NCBI GenBank assembly: GCA_014218235.1
Contig: CM024758.1
Coordinates: 106,367,698 to 106,431,697 of the forward strand
Length of the DNA stretch: 64,000 nt
DNA from: Colocasia esculenta
Lineage: Eukaryota > Streptophyta > Magnoliopsida > Alismatales > Araceae
Direction of reading: 5' to 3'
Shown: one piece after another, positions 23,941-34,482 of the stretch
How the letters are laid out: each line of letters begins with the position of its first letter
Position numbering within the stretch: the stretch's first letter is position 1
The notes under the pieces: generated by a model
What the model was told of the DNA's origin: nothing
The model's input: only the letters and a program-made list of their open reading frames with translations
The model's database searches: none
Program-made: the position numbers and the translations under genes

Positions 23941-26800
23941 GTGTCATTTCACCTATAAACTCTGTGAATACCAACACTTGCACACATCTGAGCTCTTCTT
24001 CCTGTGTGGTTGCTTATTCACCTACATATACATCTTATTCACCAATAAATACTGAACATTCATCTATAAATAGTATCATTTCACCTATAAAATCAGTGAA
24101 TTCCAACACTTGCACAGATCTGTAGTCTTCCAGTGTGGTGACCTATTCACCTACATATACAGCATATTCACCAATAAATACTGAAGAGTCACATATAAAT
24201 AGTGTCATTTCACCTATAAACTCTGTGAATACCAACACTTGCACACATCTGAGCTCTTCTTCCTATGTGGTTGCTTATTCACCTACATATACATCCTATT
24301 CACCAATAAATACTGAACATTCATCTATAAATAGTATCATTTCACCTATAAAATCAGTGAATACCAAGACTTGCACAGATCTGTAGTCTTCCAGTGTGGT
24401 GGCCTATTCACCTACATATACAACATATTCACCAATAAATACTGAACATTCATCTATAAATAGTGTCATTTCACTATAAACTCTGTGAATACCAACACTT
24501 GCATACATCTGAGCTCTTCTTCCTGTGTGGTTGCTTATTCACCTACATATACATCATATTCACTAATAAATACTGAACATTCACCTATAAATAGTATCAT
24601 TTCACCTATAAAATCAGTGAATTCCAACACTTGCACAGATCTATAGTCTTCTAGTGTGATGGTCTATTCACCTACAATACAACATATTCACCAATAAATA
24701 CTGAACATTCACCTATAAATAGTGCCCTTTCACCTATAAACTCTTTGAATACCAACACTTCCACACATCTGAGCTCTTCTTCCTGTGTGGTTGCATATTC
24801 ACCTACATATACATCATATTCACCAATAAATACTGAACATTCACCTATAAATAGTATCATTTCGCCTACAAAATCAGTGAATTTCAACACACAGATCTGT
24901 AGTCTTCTAGTGTAGTGGCCTATTCACCTACATATACAGCATATGCACCAATAAATACTACACATTCACCTATAAATAGTGTCATTTCACCTATAAACTT
25001 TTTGAATACCAACACTTGCACACATCTAAGCTCTTCTTCCTTTGTGGTTGTTTATTCACCTACATATACATCATATTCACCAATAACTACTGAACATTCA
25101 GTTATAAATAGTATCATTTCACCTATAAAATCAGTGAATTCCAACTCACAGATCTGTAGTCTTCCAGTGTGGTGGCCTATTCACCTACATATACAACATA
25201 TTCACCAATAAATACTGAACATTCACCTATAAATAGTGTCATTTCACCTATAAACTCTTTGAATACCAACACTTGCACACATCTGAGCTCTTCTTCCTGT
25301 GTGGTTGCTTATTCACCTACATATACATCATATTCACCAGTAAATACTGAACATTCACCTATAAAATCAATGAATTCCAACACTTGCATAGATTTGTAGT
25401 CTTCCAGTGTGGTGGCCTATTCACCTACATATACAGCATATTCACCAATAAATACTGAACATTAACCTATAAATAGTATCATTTCACCTATAAAATCAGT
25501 TAATACCACATCTGAGCTCTTCTTTCTGTGTGGTTGCTTATTCACCTACATATACAACATATTCACCAATAAACACTGAACATTCACCTATAAATGGTGT
25601 CATTTCACCTATAAACTTAGTGAATGCCAACACTTGCACACATCTGAGCTCTTCTTCCAGTGTGTTGGCCTATTCACCTACATATACAACATATTCACCA
25701 ATAAATACTGAACATTAACTTATAAATAGTATCATTTCACCTATAAAATTAGTGAATACCAACACTTGCACAGATCTGTAGTCTTCCAGTGCGGTGGCCT
25801 ATTCACCTGCATATGCAGCATCTTCACCAATAAATACTGAAGATTCACCTTTAAATAGTGTCATTTCACCTATAAACTTTTTGAATATCAACACTTGCAC
25901 ACATTTGAGCTCTTCTTCTAGTGTGGTGGTCTATTCACCTATATATACAGCATATTCACCAATAAATATTGAACATTCACCTATAAATAGTGTCATTTCA
26001 CCTATAAACTCAGTGATGACCAACACTTGCACACATCTGAGCTCTGCTTCCAGTGTGGTTGCTTATTCACCTACATATACATCATATTCACCAATATATA
26101 CTGAACATTCACCTATGAATAGTATCATTTCACCTATAAAATCAGTGAATATCAACACTTCCACACATCTGAGCTCTTCTTCCAGTATGGTGGTCTGTTC
26201 ACCTATATATACAGCATATTCACCAATAAATACCACAAATTTACCAATAAATAATGGACAAGCACCTATAAATAGTGCCCATTCACCTTCATATTCATTG
26301 ACTGCCAACACTTGCACAGATCTGTAGTCTTCCAGTGTGGTGGCCTATTCACCTACATATACAGCATATTCACTAATAAATACCACAAATTCACTAATAA
26401 ATACATACATTTCACGTATAAATAGTGCTCTTTCACCTTCACATTCATTGACTGTCAACACTTGCACAAATATGTAGTCTTCCAGTGTGGTGGCATGTTT
26501 ACCTACATATACATCATATTCACCAATAAATACCATAAATTCACTAATAAATACATACATTTCACATATAAATACCATAAACATCAACACTTGCACAGAT
26601 CTGAGCTCTTCTTCCAGTGTGGTTACTTATTCACCTATATATACATCACATTCACCAATAAATACTGAACATTCACTTATAAATAGTGCCATTTCACCTA
26701 TAAAATCAGTGACTGCCAACACTTGGACAGTTCTGTACACTCACCCAGTGTGGCGGCCTATTCATCTACATATACCTTTAAATATCGGCCTATTCACCTA
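23941..26800. repeat. Tandem array 2: related ~130-bp monomers in ~260-bp dimers
   Basis: Monomers alternate between a type with CTGAGCTCTTCTTCC and a type with the array-1 box CTGTAGTCTTCCAGTGTGG. The first type recurs near 23988, 24249, 24509, 24769, 25026 and 25283, a 257-261-bp dimer. Toward 26300 the order becomes irregular. Fairly long frames stay open by chance or descent (for example 25794-26327, Ser/Thr/Asn/Ile-rich), but no domain or start context supports a protein. Confidence 0.9.
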
Positions 26801-27059
26801 CATATAAATGATCATTCCACAGATAAATGATAGGTTGTCATAACATTGTTTCCCACAAAATATATAATTTCTGCAATAATTGAAGTGCAAATTGACATCT
26901 GAAGAGTAATTTCTACAATTACAACTATTCAAAAGATTGTTCCCAAAACATGTACAGTTACATTCATTTGTTTCCCAATACATATACAACGCCCCTTACG
27001 ATTATCACATATTACATTATGGACTCTCATTTCCTTAATAATTGAAGTACAAGTTGACA

Positions 27060-30000
27060 TCAAAAGAGTGGCATATGTTCTTCATTGAAGTTCCAACTGC
27101 CTCCCTCTTTGCGCTTAGCCAACTCTTCCATAAATTTGATAACATACATTTTGCATTCATTGGAATGGGGTGGCTGAGAAGGGTAGTCCATATGAAACTT
27201 CAACTCCCAATCTTCTATTGCATCCTGCATTCCGCAACTACAGAAAATTTTTTGAAGCACTTTCACCTGTATACACAACAGATTATTAATTCTCATAACA
27301 GTTGTAAAATACAAGAAGCTATCAATAAAATAGATGCTGAATTTTACCCAATTTCTGACAGCTGCATCATATGATTTATTCCCCTTAATGGAGTTGTAAG
27401 ATATGAAACATCTATTTTTCAAATCAACCACGAGCAGATGCCAGTGGTTCGTTGTGTGCAGAAAAAAAAAATAATAAATCCAATTTGCCTAAATACTCCA
27501 AGTTTGTTGCTGCAAGAAAACTCTCAAATAATCTTTGTGCTTTTTGGGAAATTAAAGCACGCTTCCCAGTATGGATGCTCGATACAATTAATGAGAGTAG
27601 GTATTCCCATTTTTTGTAATCGGATAGCGAACAACTTTCTTCCAAAAGTTGGACAGCACAATCAATCATCTGTAAATAACAAAATAATGGCATCTTACTA
27701 AGGTTTTCTCTTGTACAAAACTTCATTGATATGATACTTATAATTAAATGTCATACTTACATCATCACCTACGTTCTTCCCAAATAAAAGCTCATGGATG
27801 TTGTATCGAGTCACCTCTCCATTCCATTTATTTACAAATATTGATTCACTACTCAAGTAAAAAATATATGCTCAAACTTATGAACCACTCATGAAAAAAA
27901 TAAATGTTCAAGGAAAATATATTCACGGAAAAATATTTGTTCAAACATACTAGTTAATCTCCATTGACAAGAACTTTGTGATCAGTTGGAGATCCTCCTC
28001 TACCAAAAGCTCACAGCCATGAAAGTCTCTTCTATCTTTAACAAAAATTACCTGCATCTAAAAACATCTCACGTAAGAAAAAAAGTAGGCACAAGATACA
28101 TGCTACATGCTAGACCCTTATACATCGTCTCATAAAGGATTAAAAAGAAAATGCATTAGCCTTTTCCTTTCTTCTTGTTTGTGGTCGGCTTTTTTCTTTT
28201 TCCTTGGCCAACAATTGGACCTCTTCTTCAAAATTCTCTTTTTCAACCACCTCGCATGGCGGATCTGAAGGGGGAACCTGCAAATTCATCATACTATTAG
28301 ACCACAAAAGTTGCAAAAGTATTAAGTAAAGCATTGATTACAAACATCAGCAGGCTTCTCCTTTTCCTATCTAAGGCTATTAACAGATTTAGCAAATCCT
28401 TCAACTTGCGTCATGATAGATTCCAACTTTTGTTGGAAATCTTCATTTTCTGCTTTTCTGCCCTCCTCTGCAGTCTTTAAAGCATCTACAAGTGCTGCCA
28501 TTTGGGCATTTATGCTCAGGGCAGGTGTGGAAGTCTCCTGTAGTATGAAACATATCTTATTATTCACTTATGCTGACATATTGTTGCAAGAGATGAAAAG
28601 GCATGAAGCAAAACTCATATACCTCAGCTGGGGCGAAATCTCCTAAATTTGCGTTACCTCTTTGCCCTTCAAGCACCCATTGTTCTGAGGGATGAATTGG
28701 CAACTTTGACTCAACCTATTAACATTAGGAGAAATTATCCTACTAGGTCATTAATATAAAAGAAAGCCTAGTAAAATGCAACAAGAAAAGAACATTACTG
28801 CCACTTGTAGATGATCCACAATCATTTTCCCCTTCTTCTTCAAACTTGCATCCCACCTAAATAGCCGCGGAAAAATGAGGCAGCTAATTGGTGGAATGGC
28901 ATGTGTGTGCTCTAACAACCACACCTATCATGATGATTTTAAACAGTAATTAGTGACATTGATTTAAGCAAAGTAAAATTTAATTAAAATTAAATACTGT
29001 AAATACTTACACATAGTGCATAGGAGCAGCCAAAGATGAACTGATTTTTTCGTGGCTTTTCGTCATGTCTTCCCCTCTTTGCATTCATCTTCACCATTTT
29101 GCTCGCCTCCTCAATGTTGTGAAGTATAAGTTCATGGAAGGCAACAACCCATGCATAGCTTCTAATTCTTTCAATGTCGTCCAAATATTTAATCATTTGA
29201 GGGGAGCAAACATATTCCGACCGAGGGGCAAGAAATGTACCGAGTAATAGTAAAATCCAGAGCCGCACTGTGTCCTCAATATCTTCCTTCTCATCTGAAC
29301 CAACTAGATCTATTAAATAACCATGGATGACCTGTCGAATGAAAGTAGTATCCTTGCTAAATCTTTTATGCAGCTTGGACACTTCTATAGACGAGCCATA
29401 GTGATGCACGGGGAATCTGGTACATGGCATCCCAAGAATGAGAGCAACATCCTCAATTGTGAAGGACAATGATTTGTTCCCAATATTAAAAACATTCCCC
29501 ACCTCATGATGTGCTATAATCTCATCTAACAAATTTATCCCAAAGCATTTTATTGGAGGGATGTCCACATATGGTGCAAATGGAGTTGCTCTCATCAACT
29601 CAATTGTGACATTCACGAAAATTAATTTGTTCCTTGTCTTTCATGTAAACATGTAAAGAGCATCTACTGATCAATAGATTATTTACATAACGCTTCAGTA
29701 TTTTTTCCAGAACATGATTTTAATATGCAAGAATTCACCAGCATAAACACACATTCATAGGAATATTTTTTCCAGAACATGATTTTTTTTTTAAGAAATA
29801 CATTGACATATGCACAAACTTAAAAAAATATAAACACAAAAATACAAAAATTATACCTGAGGTGACATGATCTGTTGGAGAAGGTAGTGCCTTTGGTGTC
29901 TGCTTATACCTCTTGCGTGTAACCACCTTCTGCTTATGCATATGGGTGGTGGGTTGGGCTGTTGGGGGAGCACTTGGAGTTAACACCAAGGTAGATGTGT

Positions 30001-30139
30001 CTTCACATGGAATTTGGGGAATATTTTCAAGCATGGCTTCTGCGGCACCCATAGGGCTGAAATGCTTGGCAGTGGCGTCTTCTGACGCTTTCTTCGTTCT
30101 CTTACCACTAAGGGCTTTTGTTTTTCTCTTTGTAGCCAT
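27060..30139 (-). pseudogene. Plant-mobile-domain / Ulp1 (C48) protease-like gene carried by the MULE
   Basis: Exon 1 starts at 30139 (MATKRKTKALSGKRTKK, nuclear-signal-like) and ends at a GT donor at 29856. The main exon (about 29645-29011) has INLLDEIIAHHEVGNVFNIG then SFTIEDVALILGMPCTRFPV, like the PMD/DUF1985 region next to plant Ulp1 genes. Exon 28924-28799 gives VWLLEHTHAIPPISCLIFPR. Smaller exons follow near 28715-28624, 28536-28365 (coiled coil), 28279-28140, 28050-27960 and 27840-27765 (RYNIHELLFGKNVGDD). The protease core lies at 27470-27060: NHWHLLVVDLKN (His, Asp) and SNECKMYVIKFMEE (Cys). In the last motif the usual Gly after Cys is Lys. An A-run at 27463-27472 shifts the frame and a TAG lies near 28374. 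The family removes SUMO-like modifiers; its benefit to MULEs is unknown. Confidence 0.78.
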
Positions 30140-30192
30140 CACGAGGAGTCGCTCGTCTACACAGGTGGGGAGCGACGGGTCACCTCCGCACA

Positions 30193-30337
30193 GGAAAGGA
30201 AGACGAGGGCAATGTTGTCTTTCTCCTTGAGACTGTGAGAGACAAGACATTTCTGAAAAAAAATGCCACTTCACCCTGTCTTAATCCACTTGGCAACCAC
30301 CCATTGGGTGTGCTTGCCGATGTGTCACTTGGTACTC
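30193..30337 (-). repeat. MULE right terminal inverted repeat
   Basis: Reverse-complement match to 15288-15458, ending TACTC at 30337. It also contains the 5' leader of the Ulp1-like gene, whose ATG is only about 55 bp inside the repeat's inner edge. Confidence 0.88.
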
Positions 30338-30346
30338 CCGCCAAAA

Positions 30347-30778
30347 TGGCGTTGTACTATTGCACAGTTGTATTTCTGCAGCACTTTGTTGCAATGGAGA
30401 GAAGGGGACTTAAGGAAGAGGCCAAAATGGAACGCCAGGGAGGAGAGACCCTTGGAGGTGTGCCTGCAAGGTCTTCTATGGTGTTGGAAGGGAATCAGGG
30501 CTGCTCTGTGTGTTTTCACCGTGATCTCCCTACCTCCCGCGCAAAGAGCACAAGTGGGATATATAATAACCTCACCGCATGTAACCACCTCCAACTTGGT
30601 GATCCCGATCGGAGGCTAGGAGGCCAATAAAAATGAACCACCACAGTAGCGGACTAGGTCAAGGACGGTACTGGGCGGTCTCCCTGTGTCCCCACTGCAC
30701 TGAGGACCTGGAGGACATATGCTACGGTTGGTGTGAGGGTGTACACGAGAGTGGGATGGTTGTGAGAATGGTCAATCA
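30347..30778. other. Unassigned stretch right of the MULE
   Basis: Open frames (30235-30630) exist but show no recognisable domain, and part of them is MULE terminal repeat. Nothing else seen. Confidence 0.5.
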
Positions 30779-31346
30779 TAGTAACACTTGGTGCACACCA
30801 CCAAGTGGTGGTGTGCGCACAAGTTCACCATCCATTGGGTGTTGCCCAATCAGAATGGCGGGAGAATAGCATTACTCAAAAGCACCTCCCCCCTCTCCCA
30901 TTGGTCTATGTGGGAGGGGGGATCCCAAAGTGCATTTAATGTATTTTTATTTTTTACCTTGAAACAATACACACAAATATTTATGTAGTGCACATAAATA
31001 TTTATTTTAGTGCACATAAATAACACAATAATACATACAAATAGTATAAGAATGCACACAAATAGTTCTATTTGTGTGCATTCTTATAGTGTTTGTATGC
31101 ACTAAATTACTATTTGTGTGCACTATATGGGTACTTGTGTGCACTATATGAATATTTGTGTGCATTGTTTCATGATAAAAAAAGAGTAAAAGTGTATTAA
31201 ATGCACCTTGGGATCCCCCCTCCCACATGGACCAATGGGGGAGGGAGGAGGTACTTTTGAGTCATATTATGCTCCCTACTAATCAAGAGCATAACATTAC
31301 TCAATGAGAATTGGGTTTGGGCACACACCACCATTTGATATTACTC
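30779..31346. mobile_element. Outer MITE-like element with MULE-like ends
   Basis: The left end (AGTAACACTTGGTGCACACC) resembles the outer end of the 15-kb MULE (AGTAATACTTGGTGCACACC). The right end, read on the minus strand, is GAGTAATATCAAATGGTGGT followed by GTGTGCCC, similar to part of the left end. It surrounds the 30860-31276 MITE. Probably a short non-autonomous relative of the MULE; TSD not resolved. Confidence 0.45.
30860..31276. mobile_element. 417-bp MITE with ~80-bp terminal inverted repeats
   Basis: The left arm GGGAGAATAGCATTACTCAA, continuing with CACCTCC, CCATTGGTC and GTGGGAGGGGGGATCCCAA, matches the reverse complement of the right arm ending at 31276 with few differences. 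The AT-rich centre has TTTGTGTGCA repeats in both orientations. No coding capacity. A clear flanking duplication was not found. Confidence 0.8.
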
Positions 31347-32280
31347 AGTCAAGAAAGGGTTGCCCACGTCCCTCTCCACTGTCTCCCACATCTCCCTCTC
31401 GTTGTGCCTGCATGCTTTTTGGGGAAGCAGACATGCGACGTGGGAGCGTGGCGAGGAAGCCGCTGCATGCATGGCGAGGGGGGGGGGTGTTGGTGAGGAG
31501 TGGAGAATGGTGATGAGGGCCTTCCGCGTGTGTATGGGTGGTTCATAGGAGCGACGGGCGTTGAGCAGATGGCAGGCTCATGCGTGATGAGAGGAGGTGG
31601 AACGTGGGGGATATGGAGTTGGACAGGGCTTGCCGCGCATGTATGCAGGCTTGTGCATTCGTGGGTGTTGATGAGAGGTGAGAGAGACCGTGGGGGTGAG
31701 AGAGGAGGAGTTGCTATGTACGCATGGGGGAGATGAGTGAGAAGAGATAGGCTCTTGCATGGGATAGCCGCGTGTGTGTGGGTGACAGGAATTAATGGCT
31801 GGGTTTAGCTTTGTTGAGTGGGTTGGATTTATGTGGGTAAGTTTCGATGGTTTTATGGGTTTTGGACCTTTTGGTGAGGTTCTTTAAATGGGTGGGCCAT
31901 GAGTATGGGTGATTTTGTTTGTTTAGATTACAAATGGGAGGGTTACAATGGAAGAGGTAGGCATGGTTTGTTTACTTTAAATGGGTGGAGTTGGATTTAA
32001 GTGTTGGGTGTTTTTAGTTGGGTTATGCAGATTTAAGTGGTGGTATGGTAAGTTTATTTAGGTGGGTATGTTTGTTTTATTTAAGTGGGTTTTATGTTGG
32101 GTTTAAATTGTTTAGATTTTGAATGAGGTTGGATTATTTTGGGTGGTTTGTTTAGATTAAATGGGTGTGTTTCTGATTTTTAATTATTGGGATTTTAAGT
32201 TGGTTTAGGTGGATTTGTGGATTTTAATTGTTATATTCTTTAATTAATTAATATTTTTACGAGTTTGGTTAAGATGAGTT
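31347..32280. other. Unassigned, G/T-rich low-complexity stretch
   Basis: From about 31790 the + strand is dominated by degenerate GGGTTTTA / TTTAAGTGGG words without a fixed period. 31347-31790 is G-rich with no recognised gene. Confidence 0.6.
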
Positions 32281-32319
32281 TAAGTGGGTTTTAGCATGGC
32301 GCCACACACACACTGGACA

Positions 32320-32500
32320 GCTGGATAATAGTGGAAATGGAAGAGCACACAAGTAGCATCACTAGCGGCATACGGAATTGTCGCCAAACATCTTGCAAAT
32401 GACACACAGACATGTCGCCAACAGACATTGACGATAGAATATTCTGTCGTTAGAAGAATATTAACGATAGTCGGGAATGTCGTCAAGAACATGAGCTACC
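32320..32500. other. TGTCGCCA/ACGATAG subterminal-like repeats
   Basis: Several short inverted words (TTGTCGCCAA, TGTCGCCAAC, GACGATAG, TATTCTGTCGTT, AACGATAGTCG) resemble subterminal repeats of CACTA or related DNA transposons. A CACTA word occurs at 32361. No confident ends or TSD. Confidence 0.3.
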
Positions 32501-32689
32501 CTGGAGATTTTGAGTGAAATTAGTCACTATATCTGACAGATAATGGACCTAATAGACTAAGAAATGAGCTCTGCGAAGATGGTCACAAAATCCGCATCTA
32601 CAAAGGCGATAGGTTGATATGTCGTGTTCTTATTTGCCTCTAAATTTCTTGAAAATTTGCCAGAAAATCCTTTCATGACTTCCTTCTAT

Positions 32690-33720
32690 GTAAGGTGACG
32701 TATCAAGGTGTCGCGACCTACTAGCGACAGGAGGGCCGTCGCGTTATGGTTTTCTTTCCATGTACATGCAACGTGGCTTTCCTAGTTTGTGAACGAACCT
32801 CAGAACCTCCTTGCCACATTATAACTCTCCTTATATAGCCACAATTTTCTAAACTCGGATGCCACCTATAGAGGCTATTTCCAGCCTCTTAGGCCCATAG
32901 GTCCATCATGACCCAGCAAGGCGGTCAGGCTTTGGCCATCTGACCACATGTCCTCGGGCCCAACCACTGGCTCCCGAACACGCCTCAGCCACCAAGCGCC
33001 CAAGGGTTTCCAGATGTAGTCTCCGGACATCTCCGAACCTATCCGAGCAATACGGGGGCAACCGAACAGACCAAAAAGGCTCATGTTCGGACCCTCTGCA
33101 GTTCTAGTGTCAGAGCACTAAGCACCGGGTAGCCGCACCGAGCAGGTCCACTAGCCCCTGTTCGGCACCTCCATGGTCTACTACTCTAAGCGGCTCTTCA
33201 CTTACTGTAGCAGTTAATGGGACGGCGTAACGCGTCTCCCCACGATCTGGAGCAACGACAGTGTGAGATCCCAAGGGACGGCTCAAACGGACAACCCCCC
33301 ACTTTGGGAACTTGACCGACACGTCCCTTCAGTTATCATTGGAGAAGGATACGTCCAGACCTTTCAGGTCCCCAACCTATATAAAGAACAGATCACCTTC
33401 ATGCAAAGGTACGAGAGATCTTCCTCACACGATCGCCCACGCGCGAATCCACACACCAAGGAACCTTCCCTTCCTACCATCTCTAGACAGTCTGACCTGA
33501 CTTAGGCATTGAAGGATTCCCCTGATTCTTCAACCGGGCCCCCCTGACGCCCCTTCCGATCTTGCAGGCTTCCGTCTGCACCGGCGACCGCTCGTTCCCT
33601 CTCTCTTAGTGGAGACATGTTCGGCCCACTACCGAACAGGAAAACACCACCACACCACCTTATTATTCTTCTCCTAGTCCATTCAGGAATAATTGCCTAC
33701 AAATATGTTCATAGGGAACG
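32690..33720 (+). mobile_element. Possible LTR fragment (gypsy) with TATA box
   Basis: A GTCGCGAC palindrome pair at 32710-32745 recalls the gypsy LTRs. Further right, CCTATATAAAG near 33376-33387 is a good TATA box followed by a leader-like CT/AC-rich segment, similar in layout to the LTR at 13013. Ends were not found, so this is tentative. Nothing else is recognised up to 34030. Confidence 0.35.
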
Positions 33721-34029
33721 ATTTTGAGAGCTCTTGACGTCTGCCTCTTCCTCTCCTCGAGGGCTACGAATCTCCAGAGGACTCCTTAGCCTCTAGATGA
33801 CTAGATGACCAGGAAGTGCCCACTAGGGCGTTTTCTTCCCCTCTCTCTTTTCTCTCTCATGTTCTTCATGTCTTTCTTCCAATTTTCTTTATGTATGCTT
33901 GTTTAGATTCGTTTCTTTTCATAGTTTTTCATTAGATCACGTCCCCCACACCTATTTTAAACACTCAAAGGGGTTAAAACACTAACCCCCACGTAAGTTC
34001 CCTCCATATTGTCATGTTATTCACTTCTT

Positions 34030-34270
34030 TTGGGATTGATGCTTCACAAATAGGGTTGTAAATGGTACCTGATTATCTGATAATCTGATCTGATTTTATT
34101 AAAAATTATAGGATACAGAATCTCTAAAACCACCAATAAGCTTATCAGATTCGAAAATCAGATATTCCGATAAGTTATCGGAATCTGATATGGATACTCT
34201 TAATTTCGTATCTGATAAAAAAAATTTCGTATCCAATAACATATTATTTAATTATATATATTCCATGTAC
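34030..34270. repeat. AT-rich GATATCTGATAA palindromic block
   Basis: Words such as GATTATCTGATAATCTGATC, TTATCAGATTCG and GATAAGTTATCGGAATCTGAT pair with each other in inverted orientation, like the interior of a small MITE. It follows a GGGTTGTAAATGG start similar to hAT termini. The other end is not seen. 34270-34482 holds a proline-rich chance frame only. Confidence 0.35.
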
Positions 34271-34482
34271 AGATATAGTCTATATAGTATATACTAATTT
34301 TTATGTATCCAAATCGACCAAACCACATCATGCTCCCAACCTCAAACCCCGTTGCACCCCCAACACCTAACCCTAGCCCCCGAACCCCATCACAACCCAT
34401 TCATCTTTATGCATCGCCTCACAGCAGCGTTAGAGAGGCAAGAGCTCTTCCCCCGCCGTCGCCCTCCTCTCTACTACGAGCT

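Larger units (their letters stand above)
15288..30337. mobile_element. 15-kb Mutator-like element (MULE) with transposase and Ulp1-like gene
   Basis: Terminal inverted repeats at 15288-15458 and 30193-30337 start GAGTA and match over about 140 bp. The flanks are a 9-bp duplication with one mismatch (CCGCCCAAA at 15279-15287; CCGCCAAAA at 30338-30346), the size MULEs make. Inside are a FAR1/MuDR-type transposase (+), a convergent plant-mobile-domain/Ulp1-like gene (-) and a 5.6-kb tandem array between them. Ulp1-like genes inside MULEs are known in plants (Kaonashi type). Both genes carry disabling changes, so the copy is not autonomous now. A solo LTR inserted later at 17807. Confidence 0.85.

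Noticed and set aside
25794..26327. 177-codon open frame in the tandem array
   Set aside because: It reads repeat units (Ser/Thr/Asn/Ile-rich). Similar frames exist on both strands and no domain or start context is present.
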